DNA from: Exiguobacterium antarcticum DSM 14480
GTDB lineage: Bacteria; Bacillota; Bacilli; Exiguobacteriales; Exiguobacteriaceae
DNA: 64,000 bases
Direction of reading: 5' to 3'
Assembly: GCF_000685865.1 (NCBI RefSeq)
Contig: NZ_JMKS01000003.1
Coordinates: 1-64,000 of the forward strand
Shown here piece after piece: positions 53,776 to 62,364 of the stretch. The translations under genes and the position numbers were made by a program. The notes beneath the pieces are model-generated. The model made no database searches and was not told the origin of the DNA. It saw only the letters and a list, made by a program, of their open reading frames with translations. Every line of letters starts with the position of its first letter. Positions within the stretch are counted from its first letter, which is position 1.

Positions 53776-54744
53776 TTAAGGAGTCACGTCCGGTGTGAGA
53801 ACAGCGAATGCCTCATCTTTCAGAACCATGAATCCGACGTGCATCGTAGCACGCATTGCGAACATGTCCCGCTCCCAGAGGTTGATTGGCTTACCATCTT
53901 CCCCAAGTACACCTTCAAGTGTCGCTTCTTCTGAGATGCTGTATTCGATACCTTGAAGAACACCGTAACGAGCATAATCCCAGTTTCCAACGAACAATTC
54001 AGCAGCGGCATTCGTTGGGAAAGCGGCTTTGTTGATGTAAGCAATCGGGAGACCGAGGATGTCGTTCGTTGCGCCGTCACGTGGCTCGTTAAAGAGCGGA
54101 CGACCGTTTCCATCGACGAATCCACGCAATTTCGCTTTGAACTTCCGACGTGTTGCGATTCCATCTGGATCGATGTCATTATCTTCTACCATTTCGATAA
54201 CGGCGTTGACTTGTTGGTATACATCCCCGGCAGAATCGAATTGGACATTGTTTCCTGCTGCAGTAGCCGCTGCCAAAACGTTTTGGCCTGTTGCGTATGG
54301 TGAATTGACACCAAAAAGAGCAGCCAAATCAAATGTCGTCAAGAATGCCTTAGCAATTTCTGAACGCATTTCGCTGAAGAACGTCGGAACTGACCACTTG
54401 AGTGCTTCTTTCGTAGCAACGACGATGACACCGAGCTTCTTCGCTTCCATTGTCGCTTTCAACCATGTTGGTTTTGAGACTGGAATCTTGTTCCCCTCAT
54501 CCACCCAGTAAGCGCCCACGCCTTCAGCCAGGTACGTGAATTCTTTCTTAGGTTTCGTCATCGGTTCGTTCTTCGCAAGCGCCATGACAGCGGAGCCTTG
54601 GACCATGTCGGCCATGATCAAGTTCGCTTGCTCAGTTGGGACTGATCCAGTTTTAGAATCAGACATGAGTACTGTGTCTGCTGCAGATGCGAAGTACTGG
54701 ATGTTCAACTTCATCGGATATTTTGCTCGTACTACTTTATTCAT
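53776..54744 (-). CDS. Major capsid protein (HK97 fold)
   Basis: 322 residues, ATG after AGAAGG. N-terminus MNKVVRAKYPMKLNIQYFA, then HK97-fold blocks: SAVMALAKNEPMTKPKKEFTYLAEGVGAYWVDEGNKIPVSKPTWLKATMEAKKLGVIVVATKEAL (E-loop and spine) and DILGLPIAYINKAAFPTNAAAELFVGNWDYARYGVLQGIEYSISEE. No protease gene was seen; a separate scaffold is encoded upstream. Confidence 0.92.
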   Translation of the reverse strand: MNKVVRAKYPMKLNIQYFASAADTVLMSDSKTGSVPTEQANLIMADMVQGSAVMALAKNEPMTKPKKEFTYLAEGVGAYWVDEGNKIPVSKPTWLKATMEAKKLGVIVVATKEALKWSVPTFFSEMRSEIAKAFLTTFDLAALFGVNSPYATGQNVLAAATAAGNNVQFDSAGDVYQQVNAVIEMVEDNDIDPDGIATRRKFKAKLRGFVDGNGRPLFNEPRDGATNDILGLPIAYINKAAFPTNAAAELFVGNWDYARYGVLQGIEYSISEEATLEGVLGEDGKPINLWERDMFAMRATMHVGFMVLKDEAFAVLTPDVTP

Positions 54745-54764
54745 ATATGTGTACCTTCTTTCGA

Positions 54765-55406
54765 TTATTGTGGTTTTTTAATTTGGTTCTTGGCAATGAT
54801 CGCCGTAAAGTCTTCGAATGAACCCGCGCCTTTGTCAGCGCCTTTGCCCGGATTGTATCCGTTCTCTTTGAACTTAGCGTCCACTTGTGCTTTGACTTGC
54901 TTATCAATGAGGCCTTGAAGCGTTTTGATGCGGTTGTCTGTCGTTTGATTCCGGACCGTTTCGTCTTCTCCATCGGCCGTGACGACAAAATCGAGTAGCG
55001 AATCATCGAGTCCTGCCTTTGAGAGCTGTCGGACAGCATGGAAACGATTCTTTTCCGCTACAAGAGCCTGCTTCCCCTCATCGAGTTCACGTTGAGCGTC
55101 AGCGGCAATCTCTTCAGCTGACTTGCCTTGTTTACTGAGCTGATTGATTGTCGCCTGAAGCGATTTGTTCTTTTTGCCGAGGTCATTGCGAACTTGATCC
55201 TGACCTGCTTTGATGAGGGCATCGATTTGAGCCTGTTGCTCCGGTGTGAAGACTGCGCCTTGGTCGCCTTTATCGTCACCTGTTTGATCATCGGACCCGT
55301 CAGTTCCACTGCCTTGAGAACCAGCGTCCCCGCCTCCATCCCCGCCTGTATCAGCAGCAAAGAATTGTAGATTGAGTTGAAGCGGTAAAATTTTCTTAAA
55401 ATACAT
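54765..55406 (-). CDS. Capsid scaffold protein (DUF4355)
   Basis: 213 residues, ATG after AAAGGAG. After a conserved LQLNLQFFAAD start, residues about 20-50 are Gly/Asp-rich and disordered (GDGGGDAGSQGSGTDGSDD), then a long coiled region (about 55-130, QAQIDALIKAGQDQVRNDLGKKNKSLQATINQL) and a C-terminal capsid-binding helix. It guides capsid assembly and is then lost. Confidence 0.88.
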   Translation of the reverse strand: MYFKKILPLQLNLQFFAADTGGDGGGDAGSQGSGTDGSDDQTGDDKGDQGAVFTPEQQAQIDALIKAGQDQVRNDLGKKNKSLQATINQLSKQGKSAEEIAADAQRELDEGKQALVAEKNRFHAVRQLSKAGLDDSLLDFVVTADGEDETVRNQTTDNRIKTLQGLIDKQVKAQVDAKFKENGYNPGKGADKGAGSFEDFTAIIAKNQIKKPQ

Positions 55407-55500
55407 GTGTCATTCTCCTTTTTGCGTATCGATTACCGAGCCGGTTCCGAGCCGAATGTCGTATCTTTCCCGTATCGCATGCATCGAGCCGCATATGAAT

Positions 55501-56415
55501 TTATTTGAGTCGATCTTTCTTCCATTGTTCGAACGTCATATCTGCAAGCTCTTGATGTGTTTTCTTTTCGACACGTTCGACTGAATAGGTTACGAAGCAC
55601 CTGCAGTTAATATCATGTTCCGCTTTTCCGGATTGTCCTGGTGTCATGGCAGTAATGCCCTTGCCCAGATTGAAAGGTTGATCACTCGAGACTGTCTGAC
55701 CATCAAGCGCTACATGATTTGATTTGGTCGTTTTGCGGACTCTTGAGTCGCGGGACGTGTTCCATTTCTTTTTCATGACAATGCCTTGATTAGTGGCCCG
55801 TGTGACGGCTTCTTGTTTCCCTGCTTCCGTGACACGATGTGTTTCTGTCCGCGCAATCGTGATTGCCTTCCGGTAGTCATTCTCGACGACATCTTTCAGA
55901 GCGGTGGCCATCGTACGGTAGGATGATCCTTTGACCAGCTGTTGCGTCAATCGTGTCCGTAATTGATACACAACTTCCTTCCGATTCTTTTCTAAGGTTT
56001 CGTTGAGCGTCAATCCACGAATCGGATTATTGATCGACGCTAAAATCTGCTCACCCTTAATTTGAGAAAATCCTAAACGAGCGAGTGTCTCGGTCTCGAT
56101 GCCATACGCCATGTATTCATAAGAATATTTCATGGATTCTTTCAAATAGGCGACCAGTGCGTTCTGCCGCTGTTTGGTGAGCTGACGAGACTGCGACTCA
56201 ATCTGTTTAACCAGTGCATCCATCCGCTTGTATTTTGCCATTTCTTCTAAGGTGAGTTTGCCGCCCTGTTCAAGCTTGGTGTAATAGCCGGAAACATCTT
56301 GCAAGATACCTTGTAACATTTCCTCGTATTGCTTTTTGATAGCGGTTTGTTGCCGACTGAGTCGGTTGGCGTTTGTTTTTGCTAACGCTGCTTGCTTATC
56401 TTGAAACGATTCCAT
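55501..56415 (-). CDS. Phage minor head protein (MuF / SPP1 gp7 family)
   Basis: 304 residues. Long helical N-terminal half, then the MuF domain (about 165-285, IARTETHRVTEAGKQEAVTRATNQG... AEHDINCRCFVTYSVE) with the signature H-x-x-C-R-C. It is usually in a few copies next to the portal and enters the cell with DNA. It overlaps the portal gene by 20 bases. The stretch 55407-55500 has no gene. Confidence 0.9.
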   Translation of the reverse strand: MESFQDKQAALAKTNANRLSRQQTAIKKQYEEMLQGILQDVSGYYTKLEQGGKLTLEEMAKYKRMDALVKQIESQSRQLTKQRQNALVAYLKESMKYSYEYMAYGIETETLARLGFSQIKGEQILASINNPIRGLTLNETLEKNRKEVVYQLRTRLTQQLVKGSSYRTMATALKDVVENDYRKAITIARTETHRVTEAGKQEAVTRATNQGIVMKKKWNTSRDSRVRKTTKSNHVALDGQTVSSDQPFNLGKGITAMTPGQSGKAEHDINCRCFVTYSVERVEKKTHQELADMTFEQWKKDRLK

Positions 56416-57838
56416 CTGTCGTCGCCCCCGAACCTACACTCGGAATGGTTTTGTTTTGATTCAAGTCCAGCGGTTCGATGGCATCCCGCTCCGCTTCCAT
56501 CTGTTTCATCTCGTAATCAACATCATCGATGAAGGAAGCAAGTCCTAGGCGAGTTTGTTCAGACAAGACACCCATCGACTTACTGAGTACGTCAATCTCA
56601 TACAGTAGATCGAGTGGGAAATTGCGTTTGAATTCACTGATCACCTTGAACGGATTAAACGTAATGCCGGCAACCTTCCACTTGGTGGCGAGAATCTCGC
56701 ACATCCGCGTATCGGCAGCACGAAACTTTTGCTCGAAGCGGGCACATTTCGTTTCCAGTCCGAACAATTTGAATTTGAGAGCCACGCCGCTGCTGTTTCC
56801 GCTGAACGCTTCATCCGACAAGTCAGGTGTTCCGCTAAACCGATAAATGGCACTATGCAAACGATTAAGATGATTCTCAATCACGTTGTCATTCAAGTTC
56901 TTGGTCAAATAATCAACAAGCGGTCGTTCTCCTGGCATGGCTGGAATACCGAGCGCTCCGGTCTTCATCATCTGGTCGAGGATTTCTTGGTTGATGTCGA
57001 TTCCATAGAAAATCATGTATGCCAGGCGAAAAGATTCAATCTCGCTGTTCACGTCGGAGAGCGTCCGGTCAACGGCATCGATGATTTCGAGTACCTTGTC
57101 GGGATCTCCCATCAGTTCATCATTGTTCGGGTATCCAAATAGCGGACACTTCGCGAAGTTATGTGACGCTTGTTCAATTAATCGGAGTTCCGTTCCGTCC
57201 TGTTGGTACTTATACCGGGTCGTGTCGTCATAGAAATGGATGATATATCCGCTCTCGTCGCCATAATAGCGGATAGCGAACTCGGTTTCGATGATGTTTC
57301 CATCTTCATTCAGCAAAATAGCTTGATGGCCAGGGATGTACATCAGCCGATCATCACCCATTTTATCGGTGTAGATGAGCCGCGCTGAGTATCCGGCAAT
57401 AGCACAATACTTCGTCGTCTCCATGTTGATGTCCGCGATACGATTACGTTCGAAGAAGTCAGCCAGTTGTTGCTTGGCCGTTTTGAATTCCGGTGTTTCC
57501 TTGTCATAGCTGTATGAAGCAGCACTTCCGGCAAAGTAACCGGTCTTCATGTCGACGATTTCAGACACGTAATCAAAATTCAACTTACGATCCGTCGTGA
57601 CATCCCGCTCAAGTTGACGAGAAAAGATAGGAATACCTCGGCTGTTCGTTTTGTAGCGGTCATAGTTCTTAAGCATCCTTGCTCGGTGCCCGGAATGCTT
57701 TTCGATGATTTTGAGGATTGTTTCCTGCGTCGGTCCTTCTGTTTTGAGCCGGATGATTTCATTCGTATAATCCGGTACATCAAAGACTCGTAAAGTTGCG
57801 CCTGTGGTAATGCCTCCACCTGTTTCAAATCCACTCAC
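56396..57838 (-). CDS. Portal protein (SPP1 Gp6-like)
   Basis: 480 residues, GTG start after GGAGGTG. Family features: YDRYKTNSRGIPIFSRQLERDVTTDRKLNFDYVSEIVDMKTGYFAGSAASYSY in the N-terminal part, ILEIIDAVDRTLSDVNSEIESFRLAYMIFYG in the clip/wing, and RFSGTPDLSDEAFSGNSSGVALKFKLFGLETKCARFEQKF in the crown. A dodecamer through which DNA passes. Confidence 0.93.
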   Translation of the reverse strand: MSGFETGGGITTGATLRVFDVPDYTNEIIRLKTEGPTQETILKIIEKHSGHRARMLKNYDRYKTNSRGIPIFSRQLERDVTTDRKLNFDYVSEIVDMKTGYFAGSAASYSYDKETPEFKTAKQQLADFFERNRIADINMETTKYCAIAGYSARLIYTDKMGDDRLMYIPGHQAILLNEDGNIIETEFAIRYYGDESGYIIHFYDDTTRYKYQQDGTELRLIEQASHNFAKCPLFGYPNNDELMGDPDKVLEIIDAVDRTLSDVNSEIESFRLAYMIFYGIDINQEILDQMMKTGALGIPAMPGERPLVDYLTKNLNDNVIENHLNRLHSAIYRFSGTPDLSDEAFSGNSSGVALKFKLFGLETKCARFEQKFRAADTRMCEILATKWKVAGITFNPFKVISEFKRNFPLDLLYEIDVLSKSMGVLSEQTRLGLASFIDDVDYEMKQMEAERDAIEPLDLNQNKTIPSVGSGATTDGIVSR

Positions 57839-57850
57839 GGTAACACCTCC

Positions 57851-59152
57851 TTATCTAACTGATAGAGCTTTAGCCATTGGTCTCATGGCGACTGTCTGTA
57901 CAAAATAGCGGCATGCATCTGTGCAGTGATCGTGTTCTTTGATGGGAGCGTCTTCGCCTCGTTGCCCTGCTTTCTCATCCCACACATAGGAATGGAACTC
58001 ACGGAACAGATTAGTCAATCCTGCAAAGAACTTGATCGTGCCATTCATCATGGCCGTCTTCGTATTCCGGATGCCATCAAGTACCTCGTTGTGTGCAGGG
58101 CGGACCAGTAATCCTGCTTGACGTAGTTGTGTGATGAAGGATGCAGCAGATGGATCCACAATGATTGCTTGAACCTTTGTCTCACCAATGAACTCCACCA
58201 AGTCATCACAATACTGTTTGTCCGTCTTCTGTCTGCCCGCTGTTCTTCCGGAATGGTAGTACTCTTTGATGGCGTACCATGTCTTTCCGAGCAATCCCCA
58301 TAGAATGAAGACCGTCGGATTCTGGGTCCCGTAGTCAATGCTAATGTAGTGGTTCGTCATACTGGCCACGAAGTTGGTTTCTTCTTCCTTGCTACCAAAT
58401 CGTTTGATTTCTGTTTCTTCATCAAAATTGTCGAAGATGAGTCCTTCTGACATGACCCACAGACCGAGAATGTAACGTTGATAGAAGACGCCGCTGTATA
58501 ACCGCTTATATCGTGCCCTCACTTCATCTGAGAGCGACGGGTTATCATCCATCGTGAAGTGGATATGCAGCGCATTTTTCTCTTTCGTTTGATTAAGCCA
58601 TTCCATCTTGAACCAGTGATATGGACCAGCAGGGTTCATGTTGAACCAGAGCTTAGATCCCGTCACCGAACAACGAGCGGTCGCTTGGTTGACGAACGAA
58701 CGTGGCATGAGTGCCGCTTCATCAAAGAAGAAACCGGCAAGCGTGATTCCTTGAATGAGATCCTGCGAACCTTCATCCTTACCGCCGAAAATATAGAACC
58801 GGTTGGTGACACCGTTCTTACTGATTTCGATGTAATTGTCAGCACGATGTTCCTTGACCTTGTAGCCGCGACCTCTGAGCATCTTCTTGAGCGGGTTGAG
58901 GACGTTTCGTCTAAAGGAGCCAATGGTTTTCCCTGCCATGCCGAACTGTTCGTCATTGAAAGAGCTCATCGCCCACATGACATACGACAAGGACATGATG
59001 AGTGTCTTCCCCGCTCGTACCGATCCGTCACAGATGATGGCATCGTGTTTTTTAGCGGTTCGATTCTTCCACCAGGTCAGTACCTTCATCTGTTTGTTCG
59101 AGAACGGTGTGAACTTGAACACATTCCCTTTTGCTTTCTTAGATGTCTTCAT
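57851..59152 (-). CDS. Terminase large subunit (PBSX XtmB-type)
   Basis: 433 residues from the ATG at 59152 after GGAGTG; the longer frame lies inside the small-subunit gene. Walker A IICDGSVRAGKTLIMSLSYV, Walker B GFFFDEAALMP, coupling motif FNMNPAGPYHWF, and nuclease acids in YISIDYGTQNP, AIIVDPSAASFI and EHDHCTDACRY. It packages DNA. Overlaps the small subunit gene by 14 bases. Confidence 0.95.
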   Translation of the reverse strand: MKTSKKAKGNVFKFTPFSNKQMKVLTWWKNRTAKKHDAIICDGSVRAGKTLIMSLSYVMWAMSSFNDEQFGMAGKTIGSFRRNVLNPLKKMLRGRGYKVKEHRADNYIEISKNGVTNRFYIFGGKDEGSQDLIQGITLAGFFFDEAALMPRSFVNQATARCSVTGSKLWFNMNPAGPYHWFKMEWLNQTKEKNALHIHFTMDDNPSLSDEVRARYKRLYSGVFYQRYILGLWVMSEGLIFDNFDEETEIKRFGSKEEETNFVASMTNHYISIDYGTQNPTVFILWGLLGKTWYAIKEYYHSGRTAGRQKTDKQYCDDLVEFIGETKVQAIIVDPSAASFITQLRQAGLLVRPAHNEVLDGIRNTKTAMMNGTIKFFAGLTNLFREFHSYVWDEKAGQRGEDAPIKEHDHCTDACRYFVQTVAMRPMAKALSVR

Positions 59153-59906
59153 GGTCTTCACTCCACACTTCATCCACTTTTCCTTCCAACGCCTGAATGA
59201 AGCCGTCATCGTCAATCTCGTCCGGTTCATCTTCTTTTCTGAGGCGTTCGAGCTCCACTTTCAGCTTCTCGAGCCGCAGCTGTTTTTCTTCATCGCCATT
59301 CGTCAGATGTTCATACGAGCGGATCATACTGTCGAGACGTCCTTGCGAGCGGGCCAGTGCTGCCATGAAAGAAGCTTGTTTCTCATAAGCAAACATGACT
59401 TTCCAGCCATCCTTCTTATCACCTTCTTCAGTCTGTTCTTTCGACAGATCATCTTTGTCCTCTACATACATCACTTCAAGCGAATGAAGGATATTCGCAT
59501 ACATCAATTGAATCTGATCCCACAGCATGTCAGCGGGATTCCGGTCGTGTACGACGTCCATGATGTCCCGAATCTTCTGAGGTAGATACTCCGCATACAA
59601 CCCATGCAGACGAGCATTCTGATTACCGGCAGGAGCACCGCCGGCATTGCCTTGCGCATGAGTATTTCCTTTTCTCGCACCGCGGACACGTTTAAGAGCG
59701 CTCCCATTCGAATTAGGAGCGCTCTCATTCGTATCTTGATTGATTTCTTCATCCCAGCGGTCGGTGGCTTTCCACTTTCGAACGGTATTCGAAGTGACTT
59801 CGAGTTGTTTTGCGAGATCGACGAGTTTTAAGTTTCTTCCCTCTTTCACACTCAAAATCCATATCCGCTTCGCCTCGTCCCGCCGGGGGTCTCGAGGTCT
59901 AGCCAC
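59139..59906 (-). CDS. Terminase small subunit (PBSX XtmA/YqaS-type)
   Basis: 255 residues from a GTG at 59906 (VARPRDPRRDEAKRIW), the known family start; a GTG four codons earlier is also possible. The N-terminal DNA-binding helix-turn-helix is LKLVDLAKQLEVTSNTVRKWKATDRWDEE. A Gly/Asn-rich linker (GNTHAQGNAGGAPAGNQNARLHG) and a long acidic helical C-terminal part follow. It recognises the packaging site and starts the late operon. Confidence 0.92.
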   Translation of the reverse strand: MARPRDPRRDEAKRIWILSVKEGRNLKLVDLAKQLEVTSNTVRKWKATDRWDEEINQDTNESAPNSNGSALKRVRGARKGNTHAQGNAGGAPAGNQNARLHGLYAEYLPQKIRDIMDVVHDRNPADMLWDQIQLMYANILHSLEVMYVEDKDDLSKEQTEEGDKKDGWKVMFAYEKQASFMAALARSQGRLDSMIRSYEHLTNGDEEKQLRLEKLKVELERLRKEDEPDEIDDDGFIQALEGKVDEVWSEDHEDI

Positions 59907-59967
59907 TCTTACCACCACCCTTCATGAGTACTGTCTGTCCTCGATTTAATTATGTGTTGTTCCGCAA

Positions 59968-60228
59968 TCAACTGGTCCTGCGGCGTACGGTTAACGTTCG
60001 ATGTGCCTGACGCTTCGTCCCTGATGCAATGACTCGATTTACATACCAAGATGTGTCCCGCTCGTAGCGTGCTTCATATGGGATTCTAACGATGCCTTTT
60101 TGCTTCGATACCGCAACGACTTTACTCATTCTCTCTTTCACATTTCGGAAGAAGGCTTTGACCGCTTCCCATAGTTTTTTTATCGCTGTTGCTAATGCTG
60201 CCTGAAACATTGATTGTTCTGAGGTCAT
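59968..60228 (-). CDS. Small basic phage protein of unknown function
   Basis: 86 residues from the ATG at 60228 after AGAGGAG; an upstream frame lacks a site. Strongly basic (KKLWEAVKAFFRNVKERMSKVVAVSKQ... RQAHRTLTVRRR). No family was recognised. It lies just upstream of the terminase genes. Confidence 0.6.
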   Translation of the reverse strand: MTSEQSMFQAALATAIKKLWEAVKAFFRNVKERMSKVVAVSKQKGIVRIPYEARYERDTSWYVNRVIASGTKRQAHRTLTVRRRTS

Positions 60229-60332
60229 CACTATTCTCCTCTCTCTTATGCTTTCCAACGAACCGACTAGGTCGATCCCCATCAGCTCGTTGCAAGGCAC
60301 AAAAAAAGCACCCCGAAGGATGCTATACACTC

Positions 60333-60821
60333 TTAAATTTCATACATTAATACTCTTTCAAGAAATTCTTCAAATTTGGTTCGCGTAAATCTTGACTCAC
60401 CACCATCTAGTCCAAACGATTGCACAAGATTAGGTTCACTTCCAAATTCCTTTAAAACTGAATAACCATCTAAAATCTCAATGCTTCCTATTTTTGTTTT
60501 GTTACCACCGAGGGAACTATCAGGTAAAACACATTCGAGTGTAAAAAGTCCTCGAGATGTAGATGAAGTTTGAGAACAATGAACTTCTCTTATCACATCA
60601 CCTTCTTTTAATGTTCTTACATATAAAGATAAATTTGAATCATCGGGATAATTAGTCGACCAAACGAGCGGCTCTCCACCAATTGAATAACCTTCAAATG
60701 CTGCTTCAAGATTGTTAAAAACAGATTTTACAGTATCCGTTATTCCATTAACTGAAGCATATTCTCGTTCTTCTAACTTTAAATCAAAATGTTGCTTCAA
60801 ACCATGAATCAATTTTTCCAT
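60333..60821 (-). CDS. AT-rich phage-region protein of unknown function
   Basis: 162 residues from the ATG at 60821 after GGGAG. Alpha/beta with beta-rich middle (EPLVWSTNYPDDSNLSLYVRTLKEG). No family was recognised. Lower GC than the late genes, like other genes of the 60-63 kb patch. Confidence 0.55.
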   Translation of the reverse strand: MEKLIHGLKQHFDLKLEEREYASVNGITDTVKSVFNNLEAAFEGYSIGGEPLVWSTNYPDDSNLSLYVRTLKEGDVIREVHCSQTSSTSRGLFTLECVLPDSSLGGNKTKIGSIEILDGYSVLKEFGSEPNLVQSFGLDGGESRFTRTKFEEFLERVLMYEI

Positions 60822-60974
60822 ACAAATAAAACTCCCATCAAATAAATTTGGTATTACTTTACACTTATTCGATGAAAAATTACTTATTCCTTCCAACAAC
60901 GCACGACCACTCCGCCCTCGTGTTTGATTCACGTTCTCTCTTGGCTGCGTCATACGTTGTTGGCAAGAAGCGAA

Positions 60975-61112
60975 TCATCTCATTCGCTCGAGTTCTTTCT
61001 TCCAGAGATACTTCAACCAATCACTTTGCGGAATCTTCCTGACGGCTCCCGTTCGTTTGTCCTTACGATTCTTGTCTACTTTCCAGCAGATCACGAATGG
61101 CTTGCTTTCCAT
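60975..61112 (-). CDS. Small phage protein of unknown function
   Basis: 45 residues from the ATG at 61112 after AAAGGAGAG. Basic and soluble: MESKPFVICWKVDKNRKDKR then a Trp/Lys-rich end. Likely a small phage gene preceding the packaging genes; short length limits certainty. Confidence 0.5.
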   Translation of the reverse strand: MESKPFVICWKVDKNRKDKRTGAVRKIPQSDWLKYLWKKELERMR

Positions 61113-61242
61113 AGAATCACTCTCCTTTATATGAACAAATATCCGGATGAGAACGACAGCTGCAATGCATCTGGGGAATGACATGAAGCCATCATCACAA
61201 TGATCGGGGATGTCATCAGCCCATCCGGATACTTCTGCATAC

Positions 61243-61275
61243 AAAAAGGACGCCCTGTCCGTTACAAGGCGCCCC
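61243..61275 (-). terminator. Probable intrinsic terminator
   Basis: On the minus strand a G/C-rich stem (GGGGCGCCTTGT with its near complement) is followed by five T. It could end transcripts from 61385-61894 or a short RNA starting near 61350. Confidence 0.6.
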
Positions 61276-61368
61276 GCTATGTGAGTAATCGTTATTCAGT
61301 AGAACAGCACGACTTTCGCCGCACCCGCTTCGTCTACATGGAAAGAATATCACGTATAAAGCAAGTTT

Positions 61369-61399
61369 TTGTATCAAGATTGTATCAAAATTGTATTAC
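61369..61399. repeat. Three TTGTATCAA-type direct repeats, 11-bp period
   Basis: TTGTATCAA at 61369 and 61380 and the variant TTGTATTAC at 61391, one helical turn apart. They span the end of the 61385 gene and its downstream spacer. Possible regulator-binding array. Confidence 0.6.
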
Positions 61400-61894
61400 G
61401 TTTTTTTTCTCATTAACGATTGATTCTATTTCTTTTATTTCTTCTTGTTTTTTGATCCTTCCCTGCTCTTCTTCAGATTCCAATTCTGAAATTCTTGTTT
61501 TCATGTGGTCGTAGTAAAAATCATATTCGTTTTTTTGATAATCTGTAAGTCCGACTTCATATGAAATTACAATGGCGAAAAATGATAACATTGTACCAAA
61601 AAACACAAATCCAAAATTAAAATCATCTTTTAAAAAGAAAAGCATAGATACTAAGAAAATTAGGATTCCTAATCTGAAATACATTTTTTTGATTGTTTGC
61701 GTTTTTTGATGAAAAGAAAAGTATTTTTTAGGGGAGAATTCTACCTCTCGAATCTCAGTAAATACTTTTTCATATATACTATTTGATAGACCTTTTCCTT
61801 CGATTTTATATTCAAGAACGATATCTTTAGTAGCCAATTCCTTTTGAGAAGAACCCAATAGTATTGATTTAATTCTTTCTTTTCTATTATTCAT
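61385..61894 (-). CDS. AT-rich membrane protein of unknown function
   Basis: 169 residues from the ATG at 61894 after AAAGGA. Two adjacent membrane helices (about 80-95 and 98-118, GILIFLVSMLFFLK and FNFGFVFFGTMLSFFAIVISYE), then a charged helical coiled tail (about 125-165). No family was recognised; this layout is common among phage and exclusion-type membrane proteins, but nothing more specific can be claimed. Confidence 0.6.
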   Translation of the reverse strand: MNNRKERIKSILLGSSQKELATKDIVLEYKIEGKGLSNSIYEKVFTEIREVEFSPKKYFSFHQKTQTIKKMYFRLGILIFLVSMLFFLKDDFNFGFVFFGTMLSFFAIVISYEVGLTDYQKNEYDFYYDHMKTRISELESEEEQGRIKKQEEIKEIESIVNEKKNVIQF

Positions 61895-61925
61895 ATTAAA
61901 AATTCCTTTCATAAATCTAATCTAA

Positions 61926-61972
61926 TAAAAAGAGACAGAGTAACAAAACATAAGTTTTGTTCCATCTGCCTC
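61926..61972 (-). terminator. Intrinsic terminator
   Basis: GAACAAAAC / GTTTTGTT inner stem with a GAGGCAGA/TCTGTCTC outer stem, followed by five T on the minus strand; downstream of the 62018 gene. Confidence 0.75.
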
Positions 61973-62017
61973 CTACTTCCAATAGTCTAAATATGTAAAT
62001 TTACATTTAATCCTAAT

Positions 62018-62266
62018 TTACTTTTGTGTTTTATCAAGTCTTTTTTCTTTCCAAGAATCCCACTCACCCCAAAGAATATAGGCTATTCCTATAATTAAAG
62101 AAATGATAACAAGCATACCTGAGTTAGGCATATATTCTTGAGCCGAATCATTCATAGCCCCTCTAGAATTAAAAGCAATAGCAAATAAAGCAACGTTTAC
62201 ATATCTAAATACATAAATAAATGCAGCAATACCTAAAAATGAAACCCCTGTTTTTCTTTTAGACAA
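62018..62266 (-). CDS. Small two-helix membrane protein
   Basis: 82 residues from a TTG after AAGGGGTAGG. Two membrane helices (about 9-32 and 50-67) with basic ends (SKRKTG, KEKRLDKTQK). No family was recognised. It has its own terminator and is divergent from the secreted-protein gene. Confidence 0.55.
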   Translation of the reverse strand: MSKRKTGVSFLGIAAFIYVFRYVNVALFAIAFNSRGAMNDSAQEYMPNSGMLVIISLIIGIAYILWGEWDSWKEKRLDKTQK

Positions 62267-62364
62267 ATTCCTACCCCTTCCAAAAAAAGTATTTAATTTA
62301 CCATTAATGTGATAAGATGTATTGGTAACTATGTTAATAATACACTATAGAGGAGTTCGAAACA

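Noticed and set aside
38816-60228. Interpretation as a tailocin (phage-tail bacteriocin) rather than a phage
   Set aside because: Terminase, portal, scaffold and capsid genes are all present and open, so it is a prophage, though possibly defective at the baseplate.
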